NCBI GenBank assembly: GCA_039180865.1
Contig: JBCDCZ010000296.1
Span: 1-5,663 of the forward strand
DNA from: JBCDCU01 sp039180865
GTDB lineage: Bacteria; Pseudomonadota; Alphaproteobacteria; Rhizobiales; JACESI01
DNA length: 5,663 nucleotides
Reading direction: 5' to 3'
The notes beneath the pieces are model-generated. The model was not told the DNA's origin and did not search any database. It saw nothing but the letters and a program-made list of their open reading frames with translations. Position 1 is the first letter of the stretch. Each line of letters starts with the position of its first letter. This document shows, piece by piece, positions 5,583 to 5,663 of the stretch. A program made the position numbers and the translations under genes.

Positions 5583-5663
5583 CTATTCGATATTCTGTAT
5601 CTGCTCGCGAAACTGATCAATCGCGGCCTTCAGCTCAAGTCCCAGATTCGTCAGCGCAATCGC
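5583..5663 (-). CDS. yicC: YicC-family protein, C-terminal fragment (5' end outside window)
   Basis: The minus-strand frame entering at the right edge encodes 26 residues and ends in TAG at 5585-5583. The tail LGLELKAAIDQFREQIQNIE matches the characteristic C-terminus of YicC/DUF1732 proteins, which usually end in a helix of the type LKxxIDQxREQxQNxE. E. coli YicC has been described as an endoribonuclease affecting small-RNA stability; whether this homologue does the same is not visible from the fragment. yicC directly upstream of gmk is a very common gene pair, which supports the call despite the short piece. The stop is 25 bp before the gmk start. Confidence 0.85.
   Translation of the reverse strand, partial: AIALTNLGLELKAAIDQFREQIQNIE

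Noticed and set aside
5558..5620. Longer Gmk from TTG 5620
   Set aside because: It would overlap the end of yicC, adds a segment not typical of Gmk, and skips the well-placed ribosome site before ATG 5557.

Overview
The window is an ordinary chromosomal housekeeping segment from an alphaproteobacterium, most likely of the Hyphomicrobiales (Rhizobiales). That placement rests on protein style and gene order: lptG, lptD, a SurA-like chaperone and rsmA on the plus strand, converging on gmk and yicC on the minus strand. This is the known rhizobial arrangement, except that pdxA usually lies between surA and rsmA and is not present here. I cannot name a genus from sequence reading alone.

Layout. 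Positions 2-154 hold the last 50 codons of lptG. lptD (147-2528) overlaps it by 8 bp. A gene-free stretch of about 330 bp (2529-2861) follows. It contains small inverted repeats, a 10-bp direct repeat and, at its end, a possible 16-codon leader ORF (2858-2908). The SurA-like periplasmic chaperone is best started at 2916 and ends at 3863. A 159-bp gap (3864-4022) stands where pdxA would be expected. rsmA (4023-4874) ends 5 bp before the stop codon of the convergent gmk (4880-5557, minus), with a 9-bp-stem inverted repeat across the junction. The last 27 codons of yicC (5583-5663, minus), stop included, lie just upstream of gmk.

How the genes work together. LptG is one of the two membrane subunits of the LPS ABC exporter. 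LptD is the outer-membrane LPS translocon. SurA-type chaperones escort beta-barrel proteins such as LptD to the outer membrane. These three therefore form an outer-membrane biogenesis block. RsmA (16S rRNA dimethylation) and Gmk (GMP to GDP) are housekeeping enzymes linked to the block by conserved gene order rather than shared pathway.

Nothing here looks like a mobile element, CRISPR array, phage region or defence system, and I found no convincing new biological system. The most notable points are: an LptD that keeps a CxxC pair in its N-terminal half but has no C-terminal cysteine for the usual interdomain disulfide; the absence of pdxA; a possible leader peptide before the surA-like gene; and an lptD start codon that may be TTG at 156 rather than ATG at 147.
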